This document shows positions 18,791 through 26,890 of a stretch of 47,912 nucleotides of DNA, piece after piece. Each line of letters begins with the position of its first letter. Within the stretch, counting starts at the first letter, position 1. The translations under genes and the position numbers were made by a program. The DNA comes from CAZPMO01 sp964587515 (GTDB taxonomy: Bacteria; Pseudomonadota; Alphaproteobacteria; MPNO01): the NCBI GenBank assembly GCA_964587515.1, contig CAZPMO010000015.1, positions 1 through 47,912 of the forward strand, in the 5' to 3' direction. The notes below the pieces were generated by a model. That model saw only the letters and a list, made by a program, of their open reading frames with translations, was not told the origin of the DNA and searched no databases.

Positions 18791-19786
18791 ATGTATCAAG
18801 CGATCAAACGCGCCATTACGTACGAGCGCGTGGTCATTGGCGTTACAGGTTTGTGTATTCTGAGCCTCTACGCGGTCGGTCTCGCGTTCCAGCCGGCGAC
18901 CGCCTATCCGATGATCCCGGTGATCTCGGTTGAAGGCAACGGCGTTCGCGGCGAGCCGTTACGCGACAACGGCCGGGTGCCGATCGTGAAGGTGAGTTCG
19001 TCGGACAAACTTTCCGACGTCTTCGAGCGGATCGGCTATCGGCTTGACGGGGTGCGTCGCCATGGCGAAGTGCCGCGCGTCTTTATCGCGACCCTGCCGC
19101 CGGATCTGTCGCATATCGCCATGCCGGCGGATCGCAAGGTGATGTTTATCAAGTCCTCGTTGCCGCTGATCCTGCATGTCAACGAATTGATCCTGGCCGA
19201 ACGGATGCGGATCGAAATCCTCGCGACGCTGTCGGAAGCATGGATTGAACTCGATTCCGAGGATGTCGCGTGGCTTGAGAAATTGCGCAAGCGGCATGAC
19301 CTCGAAAAGCTCGATTTCGAGGCACTGCTTCGCCGCATCGACGTGATTCCGCCGTCATTGGCGATCGCCCAGGCGGCCGAGGAAAGCGGCTGGGGAACGT
19401 CAAGATTCGCCCGTGAAGGAAATGCCCTGTTCGGACAGCGGATCTACAAGGGAAAGCGCGGTATCGTGCCCAAACGGCGCGATGATGGAGAGCGGCACAA
19501 GGTGCGCGCCTTTGATCACCTGATAGACGGCATCAAGGCCTACGCGGACAATCTCAACTCCCACTCCGCCTATGCATCGTTTCGCAAGGCGCGCGAAAAA
19601 ATGCGGCTCGCCGGCGTGCCGATCGACGGCGACGAACTGGCCAAAACTCTTGTCCGTTATTCGGAACGTCGCGAAGATTATGTGCGGGCGATCCGCCAGA
19701 TCATCCGGACCAATGGGCTGCAGCTTTTCGACAAGACGAGGCTCGGCGAAAGCCTGACGATCATCTCGGGCGTACCCGACGCATAA
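18791..19786 (+). CDS. Bax-like glucosaminidase-domain protein
   Basis: A 331-residue envelope protein likely to cleave N-acetylglucosamine bonds in peptidoglycan. The N-terminus has one hydrophobic segment (about 15-36, VVIGVTGLCILSLYAVGLAF), serving as signal or anchor. Residues from about 185 match the E. coli Bax/FlgJ C-terminal lysozyme-like fold: PSLAIAQAAEESGWGTSRFAREGNALFGQ, where E197 or E198 of the AAEESGWG segment is the expected catalytic acid, then KVRAFDHLIDGIKAYADNLNSH and LVRYSERREDYVRAIRQII. GAGGG seven bases before the ATG at 18791 supports the start. A hairpin terminator follows the stop. It belongs to a cluster of three cell-wall genes, the others on the opposite strand. 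Confidence 0.85.
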   Translation: MYQAIKRAITYERVVIGVTGLCILSLYAVGLAFQPATAYPMIPVISVEGNGVRGEPLRDNGRVPIVKVSSSDKLSDVFERIGYRLDGVRRHGEVPRVFIATLPPDLSHIAMPADRKVMFIKSSLPLILHVNELILAERMRIEILATLSEAWIELDSEDVAWLEKLRKRHDLEKLDFEALLRRIDVIPPSLAIAQAAEESGWGTSRFAREGNALFGQRIYKGKRGIVPKRRDDGERHKVRAFDHLIDGIKAYADNLNSHSAYASFRKAREKMRLAGVPIDGDELAKTLVRYSERREDYVRAIRQIIRTNGLQLFDKTRLGESLTIISGVPDA

Positions 19787-19788
19787 TC

Positions 19789-19814
19789 AGCGCGTCGCTC
19801 GACGCGCTATTTTC
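19789..19814 (+). terminator. Hairpin terminator between convergent genes
   Basis: AGCGCGTCG (19789-19797) and CGACGCGCT (19800-19808) form a nine-pair inverted repeat, followed by ATTTTC. It lies between two convergent stop codons. The U-tract is short, so termination strength is uncertain. Confidence 0.55.
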
Positions 19815-20871
19815 GGGAAACGTAAAACTGCGTACCGAACCAACGCCATTTGCCGGCGCCCGCCGGCATGGTGCAGTTGATTCGCGCGCGCCCGGGCGGG
19901 AAGGGTTTCCCAAGCCGCACTTCGACCCGCTGAGCGCCAAGTCTCTCGATCTGCGCCTTGCCGATACCCGAGGCATAGCAGGCGAGTGAACTCACCGCTT
20001 TTAGCGCCTCGCCAAACACCGTGAATCCGAATGAAGGCGGGTTGTCGGCCGGTCTCAGCATGGGGTCGGCCGGCGTAACGTCCCTGACCCTGAGCGGCAG
20101 CGCGTTGGCGGCGAGGTTGAACCTCGCGATGTCGCCATAGGTTTCATTCATCGCAAAGCGTGGCAGGAAATGGAAGTCCGCATCACCGTGCAGCACGCCG
20201 GAGTGCTGGCCGAACGCGGCGACAAACCCGGAATCGACGATGATCCGGCGAACGGCCAGACTGACCTCGCCGAACGGATAGGCCAGCAGTTCGGGGACCT
20301 CGCCGAGTTCCTTTTGAAATCGCGCGTTCGATTTGGCGATCTCGGCCGTGTTTCGCGCGATGCTTCTCGAAGGCATATGCGGATGCGACGCGGTCTGGCT
20401 GCCGATCGTCACGCCGCCCTTTACCAGTTCACGAATTTCGTCCCACCCCATATAACCCGGGTTACCCTGATCGATCGGATCGGTGGCCACGAACAGCGTG
20501 AACGGCAGGCCCGCGGCTTTCAGACGCGGCCAAGCCTCGGCGTAAACCGATCGGAACGCATCGTCGATGGTGATCGCCACGGTACGCTCGGGCAGCGGCT
20601 TGCGCGCGCGCAGCGTCGCGATGATTTGCGGCAACGCCATGACGTTCACGTCGTCCTTCACGAACGCCTTGATATGGGCCTCGAACTGATCGATGCGGAT
20701 ATTGGTCGCCGGATGGGTGGTTTCGCCGAAACGGTGATACATGAACACCACGGCGGAATCGGCGGCCAGCGCCCCAATGGCCGGCGTCAGCGCCGCACAG
20801 GTGAGAGCGGCGAGCAACAAGCTTCGCGTAAACATACCGCGCGCGGCCCGGACTGGTTCGAAAGCGATCAT
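19807..20871 (-). CDS. Secreted polysaccharide deacetylase family protein
   Basis: An exported NodB-type carbohydrate esterase (CE4). A signal sequence FTRSLLLAALTCAALTPAIGALAA precedes AVVFMYHRFGE (motif 0), VAITIDDAFRSVYAEAWP (motif 1, with the T-I-D-D metal and base aspartates) and GSQTASHPHMP (motif 2, H-x-x-x-H-like). LLAYPFGEVS corresponds to motif 3 (RPPYG-like, here A-Y-P-F-G). A roughly 90-residue C-terminal domain follows and is not recognised. The start is uncertain. ATG at 20871 has AGAGGGG about 12 bases upstream. ATG at 20835 starts directly at the signal peptide but has no ribosome binding site. The substrate may be peptidoglycan or another envelope glycan. Confidence 0.82.
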   Translation of the reverse strand: MIAFEPVRAARGMFTRSLLLAALTCAALTPAIGALAADSAVVFMYHRFGETTHPATNIRIDQFEAHIKAFVKDDVNVMALPQIIATLRARKPLPERTVAITIDDAFRSVYAEAWPRLKAAGLPFTLFVATDPIDQGNPGYMGWDEIRELVKGGVTIGSQTASHPHMPSRSIARNTAEIAKSNARFQKELGEVPELLAYPFGEVSLAVRRIIVDSGFVAAFGQHSGVLHGDADFHFLPRFAMNETYGDIARFNLAANALPLRVRDVTPADPMLRPADNPPSFGFTVFGEALKAVSSLACYASGIGKAQIERLGAQRVEVRLGKPFPPGRARINCTMPAGAGKWRWFGTQFYVSRK

Positions 20872-20976
20872 ATATTCGGCATGCCCCTCTATGGGAAGTT
20901 TGTACCGTGCGGGCGGACGGAGTGACAAGAAGCGATTGATCCATTTGACCAATTCAGCGGCCCTCAAAGCCTCGAG

Positions 20977-21543
20977 TCACATCATTGGAGACGGCAGGTC
21001 GGCATCTCCGACCAGGGAATAGCTTCGCGACTGAAACAGTTGAAAGTGCCACCATTCATTGCGGTAAAAATCCCAACCGGCCGCCGTCATCAGTCCCAAC
21101 AACAAAAACCTGTTATTTTGCGAGACGCGATCGACCTCGGTGCTGCCGTGGTGCGATTTCGGCGTAAAGGCATCGAACGCCGTGCCCATCTCCAGCGCGT
21201 TTCCGTCCGCACCGACCAAAGTCAGATCGACAGCGACGCCGCGCGAGTGGGGGGAGCCACGCCGTGGGTCAGCCAGAAAATCGGGGTCGGGCGTATGGTT
21301 CCACAGGGCCCATTGCGCCTCGCTGGGTCGCAACGCATCGAATATCCGAATGCCGAATCCTAGCGCCGCGGCCAGGTCGACGGCGCGCGTCAGCGCCTCG
21401 GCCGCGTCGCGATGTAGATAGCACACAGGGTTCGCATAGACGGGCTTACCGGTAAAATTTCGATCCGTCGCATAAACCAGATCCAATGTTACGTGATGGC
21501 TGGCGGGAGTGATCTCGACGAGATCCACGAAAGACGCGTTCAT
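20977..21543 (-). CDS. D-alanyl-D-alanine dipeptidase (M15D, DdpX/VanX type)
   Basis: A 188-residue zinc dipeptidase that splits D-Ala-D-Ala. The zinc motif SPHSRGVAVDLTL (His and Asp of SxHxxGxAxD) and the second site NEWWHFQLF (catalytic Glu and third zinc His of ExxH) are intact, as is the FDALRPSEAQ arginine region. No signal peptide is visible, so it probably acts in the cytoplasm on recycled dipeptide, as E. coli DdpX does. The ATG at 21543 is chosen because the first strand DLVEITPASHHVTLDLVYATDRNFTG follows at once. The open frame continues much farther upstream but only antisense to tsaB-rimI. No VanR/S/H/A genes accompany it, so vancomycin resistance is not implied. Confidence 0.87.
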   Translation of the reverse strand: MNASFVDLVEITPASHHVTLDLVYATDRNFTGKPVYANPVCYLHRDAAEALTRAVDLAAALGFGIRIFDALRPSEAQWALWNHTPDPDFLADPRRGSPHSRGVAVDLTLVGADGNALEMGTAFDAFTPKSHHGSTEVDRVSQNNRFLLLGLMTAAGWDFYRNEWWHFQLFQSRSYSLVGDADLPSPMM

Positions 21544-21642
21544 ATGTCCGGTCGACCCCAAGCGAAAAAATTCATACGCCGGACGCGCCCCATTGGCGCG
21601 CCTTGGCGATGAAGATAGCATGGCGGAGAACATGGTGCAGAT

Positions 21643-22347
21643 ATGAGAATTCTGGCATTCGACACGGCGTCCGAAGCGTGCTCGGCGGCGGTATGGGCGG
21701 ATGGCGGCATCGCCGCCCATCGGCGCGTCGCGATGACGCGCGGCCATGCCGAGGCGCTGATGCCGATGATCGAGGACGTGCTTGCCGAATCGGACATCGG
21801 CTTCACCGCCCTGACCGCGATCGCGGTGACGGTGGGGCCGGGCTCGTTCACCGGACTCCGCACCGGCCTCGCCGCCGCGCGCGGCCTGGCGCTGGCGCTC
21901 AACATACCTTTGAACGGAATGACCACGCTCGAGGTGGTCGCCCGGGCGGCGTTCGATTCCGTCGCGGATGACAATGTAACGCGCGATTGCGTGGTGGCGC
22001 TGGAAACACGTCGCGCCGATCTCTATGTCCAATGTTTTTCGCCCGAAGGCGATGCGCTCGGCACCCCTGCGGCCCTGTTGCCGGAGGAAATCCTGCCGAT
22101 GCTGTCCGGCCACGGGGTAATGGCGGCCGGCAACGGCGCGGCGCGACTGATCGACGCCTTGCCCGCCGCCGGTGTCGACGTGACGGTTGCCCCTGGCGAC
22201 GGCCATCCCGACGCCGCCGTCCTGGCCACGCTGGTAGCGCGTGACGCGACAGAGCCCGCCGAAAATCGTGAATGGCGCGTCGCGCCGCTTTACGTGCATC
22301 CGCCGCGCGCCATCAAGCCGCTCCGCGAGGGAAGATTGCGGCCATGA
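21643..22347 (+). CDS. tsaB: tRNA threonylcarbamoyladenosine biosynthesis protein TsaB
   Basis: Partner of TsaD in forming t6A at position 37 of ANN-decoding tRNAs. The 234-residue protein has the ASKHA-type opening MRILAFDTASEACSAAVW, the conserved HAEALMPMIEDVL, and AIAVTVGPGSFTGLRTGLAAARGLALAL around residues 60-87. Like other TsaB proteins it lacks the metal-binding histidines of TsaD. Its TGA overlaps the start of rimI as ATGA, a pairing usual in this class. Confidence 0.95.
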   Translation: MRILAFDTASEACSAAVWADGGIAAHRRVAMTRGHAEALMPMIEDVLAESDIGFTALTAIAVTVGPGSFTGLRTGLAAARGLALALNIPLNGMTTLEVVARAAFDSVADDNVTRDCVVALETRRADLYVQCFSPEGDALGTPAALLPEEILPMLSGHGVMAAGNGAARLIDALPAAGVDVTVAPGDGHPDAAVLATLVARDATEPAENREWRVAPLYVHPPRAIKPLREGRLRP

Positions 22348-22829
22348 CGAAATCGGTAATTTCTCAGCTTTTGATCCCGTCGCTTCCGGAAGTCGCGCGA
22401 ATTCACGCCGCCTGTTTCGACGATGCATGGAACGAGAATCTTTTGCGCCGTATCCTCGCAATGCCGGGCGCGTTTGGTCTGTCGGCGCGTTACGGCGGAC
22501 TCGGGGGAAACCTCGCCGGTTTCGCGCTGGCGCGCATCGCGGCCGACGAATGCGAATTGTTGTCGCTCGCGGTCGCGCCTGAACATCGTCGCGAAGGGCT
22601 GGGCGCCATGCTTCTGGATGCCGCAATGGTCGAGGCGGCCGCCATGAACGTCCGGAAATTCTTTCTTGAAGTCGCCGAGGACAACGATGCGGCGCTTACG
22701 CTTTATGCCAGCCGTGGCATGGTGGCCGTCGGGCGGCGCCCCGATTATTACGAATTGTCGGACGGCGGGTTTTCCTCCGCCCTGACCATGCGCTGTGATC
22801 TCGCCCTGACGGCCTCATACGGCGAATAG
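22344..22829 (+). CDS. rimI: GNAT N-acetyltransferase, RimI-like
   Basis: A 161-residue GNAT acetyltransferase; RimI acetylates the N-terminal alanine of ribosomal protein S18 and other proteins. The acetyl-CoA loop appears as ELLSLAVAPEHRREGLGAMLLDAAM (R-R-E-G-L-G in place of Q-x-x-G-x-G/A). It is followed by KFFLEVAEDNDAALTLYASRGMVAVGRRPDYYEL, the typical RimI C-terminal block. The start is the ATG overlapping the tsaB stop, giving a four-base overlap and tight coupling. A hairpin with seven T residues follows the stop. Confidence 0.88.
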   Translation: MTKSVISQLLIPSLPEVARIHAACFDDAWNENLLRRILAMPGAFGLSARYGGLGGNLAGFALARIAADECELLSLAVAPEHRREGLGAMLLDAAMVEAAAMNVRKFFLEVAEDNDAALTLYASRGMVAVGRRPDYYELSDGGFSSALTMRCDLALTASYGE

Positions 22830-22856
22830 AAACAACCGGCTGTCGTTTATTTTTTT
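22830..22856 (+). terminator. Intrinsic terminator after rimI
   Basis: AAACAAC (22830-22836) pairs with GTCGTTT (22842-22848) with one mismatch and a five-base loop. It is followed by A then seven T (22850-22856). It overlaps the end of the convergent TusA-like gene. Confidence 0.6.
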
Positions 22857-23089
22857 CGGATAACCAGCCGGACATCCTCCGAACCGGGCTCGGCCGGTCC
22901 GAGGGAAAGGATTTCGTGGCCCAGTTCGGTGACCGAGGCGGGCACATTTTCGATCGGCTCGACGCCGCGAAGAAGGATTTCGGCGACGTCGCCCGAGGCC
23001 ATTTTTTCGACCAAAAGCCGCGCCTTGACGAAAGTAATCGGGCAAACGTCGTCGCGTATATCGAGAATGTGATTCCGTGTCTCTTCCAT
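22847..23089 (-). CDS. TusA/SirA-like small sulfur-carrier family protein
   Basis: An 80-residue protein with the TusA fold pattern: ILDIRDDVCPITFVKARLLVEKMASGDVAEILL. The conserved cysteine-proline (C17-P18) and the following lysine keep the CPxxxxK signature. Family members carry sulfur as a persulfide for tRNA thiolation, molybdenum cofactor or other pathways, but which applies here is not visible. The ATG at 23089 is preceded by GGCGGA, and the open frame upstream of it has no recognisable sequence. It is divergent from fur. Confidence 0.75.
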   Translation of the reverse strand: MEETRNHILDIRDDVCPITFVKARLLVEKMASGDVAEILLRGVEPIENVPASVTELGHEILSLGPAEPGSEDVRLVIRKK

Positions 23090-23194
23090 ATCACCGTCCG
23101 CCGGGGATGCGCGGCATCCCATCGACATAAATATCGCGCCCGACCCGCGTATCAAGAACAAAGTCATCCGCATCCGGCGGACGCGTCTCGACGA

Positions 23195-23223
23195 TGGGCA
23201 ATTCGATCGATTTTGACTATACT
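23195..23223 (+). promoter_or_regulatory. Probable promoter of fur
   Basis: TGGGCA (23195-23200) and TATACT (23218-23223) are separated by 17 bp. They lie about 43 bp upstream of the chosen fur start, in the space divergent from the TusA-like gene. Confidence 0.45.
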
Positions 23224-23265
23224 GTGTACGCGACCTGGATTTTGCGGTCGAGGTGGGGCGGCAGG

Positions 23266-23712
23266 ATGGCGACGCGTATCGAGCAGATGTGCCTGGACAG
23301 GGGCATGAAGATGACCGGACAACGGCGTGTGGTCGCGCGCGTCCTGTCGGAAGCGACCGATCATCCCGATGTGGAAGAAGTTTATCGCCGGGCATCGAAT
23401 CTCGATCCCCGGATCAGTATTGCGACGGTCTATCGGACAGTACGGTTGTTCGAGGAAGCGAAGATCGTCGAACGGCACGATTTCGGCGATGGCCGGGCCC
23501 GCTACGAAGAGGCGGGGAACCGTGATCACCATCATCACCTGATCAATTTGCGGACCGGCGAGGTCATCGAATTTGAGAGCGAGGAACTCGAATCGCTAAA
23601 ACGCCGGATTGCGAAGGACTTGGGATTCGACCTGGTCGGCGAAAGACTGGAACTTTATGGTGTCCCCGCCGATCGGAGAAATGGTAAGAAAAAATCCGAC
23701 CGGGGCGGGTAG
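23266..23712 (+). CDS. fur: Ferric uptake regulator family protein (Fur/Mur)
   Basis: A 148-residue metal-sensing repressor. The winged-helix domain covers residues 1-85 (MKMTGQRRVVARVLSEATDHPDVEEVYRRASNLDP, recognition helix ISIATVYRTVRLFEEA). The dimerisation and metal domain has GNRDHHHHLINLRTGEVIEF and ends in LGFDLVGERLELYGVPAD. It lacks the C-terminal CxxC zinc pair of E. coli Fur, as is usual in alphaproteobacteria, where the orthologue may respond to manganese (Mur) or iron. The ATG at 23266 has GGGGCGG upstream; starting at the ATG at 23194 would begin at the -35 element. olsB follows after 53 bp. Confidence 0.9.
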   Translation: MATRIEQMCLDRGMKMTGQRRVVARVLSEATDHPDVEEVYRRASNLDPRISIATVYRTVRLFEEAKIVERHDFGDGRARYEEAGNRDHHHHLINLRTGEVIEFESEELESLKRRIAKDLGFDLVGERLELYGVPADRRNGKKKSDRGG

Positions 23713-23765
23713 CGCCCGAGTTCGGTCATGCTGGTGTGTCAAAAGGGGGCGACGCGCGCCAACTG

Positions 23766-24590
23766 ATGGACGGAACCGAGCAGCCAACGAAAAGATCTCT
23801 TTTGCCCATCGTCGCGGGCGGTCTGGTGGCGCGGATGGCGGAATCGGAATCCGATATCGACGCCGCCCAGGCGTTACGCTATCGGATTTTTTACGAGGAA
23901 ATGGCGGCGCGCGCCGATCGGGTGACCGCCGCGCGAAAACGCGACTTCGACGACTTCGACTCCGTTTGCGATCATTTGCTGGTCATCGACCCCGAATGCA
24001 CCGATCTGGCCGGTGGCGTGGTCGGAACCTATAGATTGCTGCGCCGCTCCCGCGCGATGGCCGGCGCCGGATTCTATTCCTCCGACGAATACGACATTTC
24101 ACGGCTCGAAGCCTATCCCGGCGAAATCCTGGAGCTTGGCCGGTCGTGCGTCGAGGCGGCGCACCGCAACCGTCCCACCATGCAGCTGTTGTGGCGTTCG
24201 ATCGCGGCTTATGTCGCGCAATACGATATCCAGCTGATGTTCGGCTGCGCAAGCCTGCCGGGGACCGATCCCGAGGCGCTCGGCAACCAGCTTTCCTATC
24301 TTTATCACTATCATCTCGCACCCCCCGCGCTGCGGCCCCGGGCGCTACCTGAACGTTATGTCGAAATGAAACTGGTCCCGCAGGACGATGTCGATCAACG
24401 CCGAGCATTGGCCGACTTGCCGCCGCTGATTAAGGGATATTTACGGCTTGGCGGATTTGTCGGCGACGGCGCGGTGATCGACGAGCAGTTCAACACCACC
24501 GATGTGTCGATTATCGTCAAAAGCGACCTGATTACCGACAAGTATCTCCGGCATTACGAAAGGGAGTGGCGGGCGCCGCCGCTCAGTTGA
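23766..24590 (+). CDS. olsB: L-ornithine N-alpha-acyltransferase-like GNAT protein (OlsB)
   Basis: Transfers a 3-hydroxyacyl chain to ornithine to make lyso-ornithine lipid, a phosphorus-free membrane lipid. The 274-residue protein has the hemolysin/autoinducer-like GNAT core: ALRYRIFYEEMAARAD, DHLLVIDPE, VVGTYRLLRRS, GEILELGRSCVEAAHRN and LMFGCASLPGTDP, as in OlsB. The acyltransferase gene directly downstream supports this. The start is uncertain: ATG 23766 is chosen, with GTG 23736 as an alternative. Neither has a well-spaced ribosome binding site. Confidence 0.82.
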   Translation: MDGTEQPTKRSLLPIVAGGLVARMAESESDIDAAQALRYRIFYEEMAARADRVTAARKRDFDDFDSVCDHLLVIDPECTDLAGGVVGTYRLLRRSRAMAGAGFYSSDEYDISRLEAYPGEILELGRSCVEAAHRNRPTMQLLWRSIAAYVAQYDIQLMFGCASLPGTDPEALGNQLSYLYHYHLAPPALRPRALPERYVEMKLVPQDDVDQRRALADLPPLIKGYLRLGGFVGDGAVIDEQFNTTDVSIIVKSDLITDKYLRHYEREWRAPPLS

Positions 24591-24594
24591 TGCC

Positions 24595-25389
24595 ATGGGT
24601 TCTCCTGTCCGGTCGTTCGGCCGGCTGATCATTTATGTGCTGTTCACAGTCGCGCTGATACCGGCGCAGGTGCTCGCGCTCGCGCTCAAAAGCCCGTTCG
24701 CGATCCGGATACCGCTGTTCTATCATCACTGGTGCGCGCGCATACTCGGTATCAACGTGGTGACGCGGGGCAAGATATCGCATCATCAGCCGACACTGTT
24801 CGTAAGCAACCATACTTCATACATCGACATTACCGTTCTGGCCTCGCTGATCCCGGCCTCGTTCATCGCCAAGGCCGAGGTCAAGGACTGGCCGTTTTTC
24901 GGTTTGCTGGCCCGTCTTCAGCGCACCGTGTTCGTGGCGCGCCGCGCCCCCGACGCCGTGGTGCAGCGCGACGATATAATCGAACGGCTCAGGGCCGGTG
25001 AGAATCTGGTCCTGTTTCCGGAAGGAACCAGCAATGACGGCAACCGGGTGCTGCCTTTCAAGAGCGCTCTGTTCAGCGTCGCGCAGCGGAAATTCGACGA
25101 CGCCCCGCTGGTCGTCCAGCCCGTTTCGATCGCCTATACGCGGCTTGACGGGATGCCGATGGGGCGCACGCTGAAACCGCACTTCGCCTGGTACGGCGAT
25201 ATGGAGATGGTGTCGCACATGTGGGTCCTGATCGGGCTCGGCGAACCGACGGTGGAGGTAATCTTCCACCCCCCGATCGGCATTGCCGAATTCGCTGATC
25301 GCAAGGCGCTGGCCCTTCATTGCTACGGCGTGGTCGCCCATGGGGTCTCGGAGGCCAACGCAGGACGCGGCGCCCGGGCGCTGACTTGA
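24595..25389 (+). CDS. olsA: 1-acyl-glycerol-3-phosphate-type acyltransferase, OlsA-like
   Basis: A membrane-associated PlsC-family O-acyltransferase of 264 residues. Next to olsB, the expected reaction is acylation of lyso-ornithine lipid to ornithine lipid. The catalytic motif SNHTSYIDI (H-x4-D) is near residue 71, and the acceptor-binding motif LFPEGTSNDGNRVLPFKSALF is near 141. A hydrophobic N-terminal helix (about 10-30) anchors it. It begins four bases after the olsB stop. A role in ordinary phosphatidic acid synthesis cannot be ruled out by sequence. Confidence 0.82.
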   Translation: MGSPVRSFGRLIIYVLFTVALIPAQVLALALKSPFAIRIPLFYHHWCARILGINVVTRGKISHHQPTLFVSNHTSYIDITVLASLIPASFIAKAEVKDWPFFGLLARLQRTVFVARRAPDAVVQRDDIIERLRAGENLVLFPEGTSNDGNRVLPFKSALFSVAQRKFDDAPLVVQPVSIAYTRLDGMPMGRTLKPHFAWYGDMEMVSHMWVLIGLGEPTVEVIFHPPIGIAEFADRKALALHCYGVVAHGVSEANAGRGARALT

Positions 25390-25501
25390 GCAATATTGAC
25401 TCTTTTGCCGGCGATGATAGTCTCGGCGGGTGGATTCGGCCCAATATTCACGCCTTGGCGGAACAGTTGCGCGGGGCAGCGCGGGCTTTAGACTTACACA
25501 C

Positions 25502-26890
25502 TTGGCAAAGAAACTTTTTATCAAGAGTTACGGCTGTCAGATGAACGCCTACGACGCCGCCAGAATGGTGGATGTCCTGGCGCCTCACGGCTATGCGCCG
25601 GTGCCCGGCCCCGACGACGCCGATCTTGTGATTCTCAATACCTGCCATATCCGCGAGAAGGCGGCGGAAAAGGTCTATTCGGATCTCGGCCGGCTGCGCC
25701 AGTTGCGGGAACGCCGGGTGGCGGCGGACGGCGCGGCGGCGGACATGATCATCGCGGTCGGCGGCTGCGTCGCCCAGGCCGAGGGCGCCGAACTGTTGCG
25801 CCGGGCGCCCTCCGTCGATATCGCGTTCGGCCCGCAGACCTATCATCGCCTGCCCGAGATGATCGGCGCGCTCGACCGCGCCGGACCGGGCGTCCTGGAT
25901 ACCGAATTTCCGATCGCGCCGAAGTTCGATTTTCTGCCCGCGCCGACGGCGGACGGCGCGGCCACGGCCTTCCTCACCATCCAGGAGGGGTGTGACCGGT
26001 TCTGTTCGTTCTGCGTGGTGCCGTATACGCGGGGGTCGGAATTTTCGCGCCCCGTCGCCGATATCCTCACCGAGGCGCGCGGCCTCGTCGCCGGCGGCGT
26101 CCGCGAGATCACGCTGCTGGGCCAGAACGTCAACGCATACCATGGCGCCGCGCCGTCGGGCGGCGCCCTTGAATGGCGGCTCGGCAGACTGATCCGGGAG
26201 CTCGCGGAAATCGACGGGCTGGCGCGCATTCGATACACCACCTCGCACCCGCGCGACATGGACGAAGAGCTGATCACCGCGCATGGCGAGGTGCCGCAGC
26301 TTATGCCCTATCTGCATCTGCCGGTTCAGTCCGGCTCGGACAACGTGCTGGCGGCCATGAACCGGGGTCATCTCGCCGCCGATTATTTGCGTATCGTGGA
26401 CGCGTTGCGCCGGGTCCGGCCGGATCTCGCTTTGTCGTCGGATTTCATCGTCGGCCATCCCGGCGAAAGCGACGATGATTTCGAGGACACGATGCGACTG
26501 GTGCGCGAAGTGGGTTTTGCCCAGGCTTATTCCTTTAAATATAGTCGGCGGCCCGGCACCCCGGCAGCGGTGCTGCGCGGCCAGGCGGCGGAGGATTTGA
26601 AGACCGAACGCCTCGCCGTCCTCCAGGCGCTCCTCAACGACGGGCAGCAAAAATTCAATGACCAGTCGATCGGCCGCACCGTGCCGGTGCTGTTCGACCG
26701 ACCGGGTGGGCGCGACAACCAGGTTGCCGGGCGCAGCCCCTATATGCAGGCGGTTCACGCGCCGTGCCGGGACCCTGGAGAGGTCGCGGCGCGGCTCGGC
26801 ACAATTGCGCAAATTCATATCGTCGCATCGCACGCCAATTCGCTGGCCGGCCGATTCGCGTCCGACAAGGTGGAGCTCGCGGGCGCTTGA
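25502..26890 (+). CDS. miaB: tRNA-2-methylthio-N6-isopentenyladenosine synthase MiaB
   Basis: A radical-SAM methylthiotransferase that acts on i6A37 of tRNA. The three N-terminal cluster cysteines lie in KSYGCQMNAYD, LNTCHIREKAAEK and AVGGCVAQAEG. The radical-SAM motif CDRFCSFCVVPYTRGSE and the C-terminal TRAM domain (VPVLFDRPGGRDNQVAGRSPYMQAV) are intact. Alphaproteobacterial MiaB usually opens with an AKKLFIKSYGCQMN-like sequence, so I place the start at TTG 25502 (462 residues). A GTG at 25430 would add 24 unconserved residues. Neither has a good ribosome binding site. The end overlaps phoH by TTGA. Confidence 0.93.
   Translation: MAKKLFIKSYGCQMNAYDAARMVDVLAPHGYAPVPGPDDADLVILNTCHIREKAAEKVYSDLGRLRQLRERRVAADGAAADMIIAVGGCVAQAEGAELLRRAPSVDIAFGPQTYHRLPEMIGALDRAGPGVLDTEFPIAPKFDFLPAPTADGAATAFLTIQEGCDRFCSFCVVPYTRGSEFSRPVADILTEARGLVAGGVREITLLGQNVNAYHGAAPSGGALEWRLGRLIRELAEIDGLARIRYTTSHPRDMDEELITAHGEVPQLMPYLHLPVQSGSDNVLAAMNRGHLAADYLRIVDALRRVRPDLALSSDFIVGHPGESDDDFEDTMRLVREVGFAQAYSFKYSRRPGTPAAVLRGQAAEDLKTERLAVLQALLNDGQQKFNDQSIGRTVPVLFDRPGGRDNQVAGRSPYMQAVHAPCRDPGEVAARLGTIAQIHIVASHANSLAGRFASDKVELAGA

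Noticed and set aside
20977..21543. Vancomycin resistance gene vanX
   Set aside because: No VanH, VanA or VanRS genes are nearby. Chromosomal DdpX-type dipeptidases are common in Gram-negative bacteria.
21544..22626. Long N-terminal extension of the dipeptidase frame
   Set aside because: The extra 361 codons are antisense to tsaB and rimI and have no protein-like pattern. The family domain starts at 21543.
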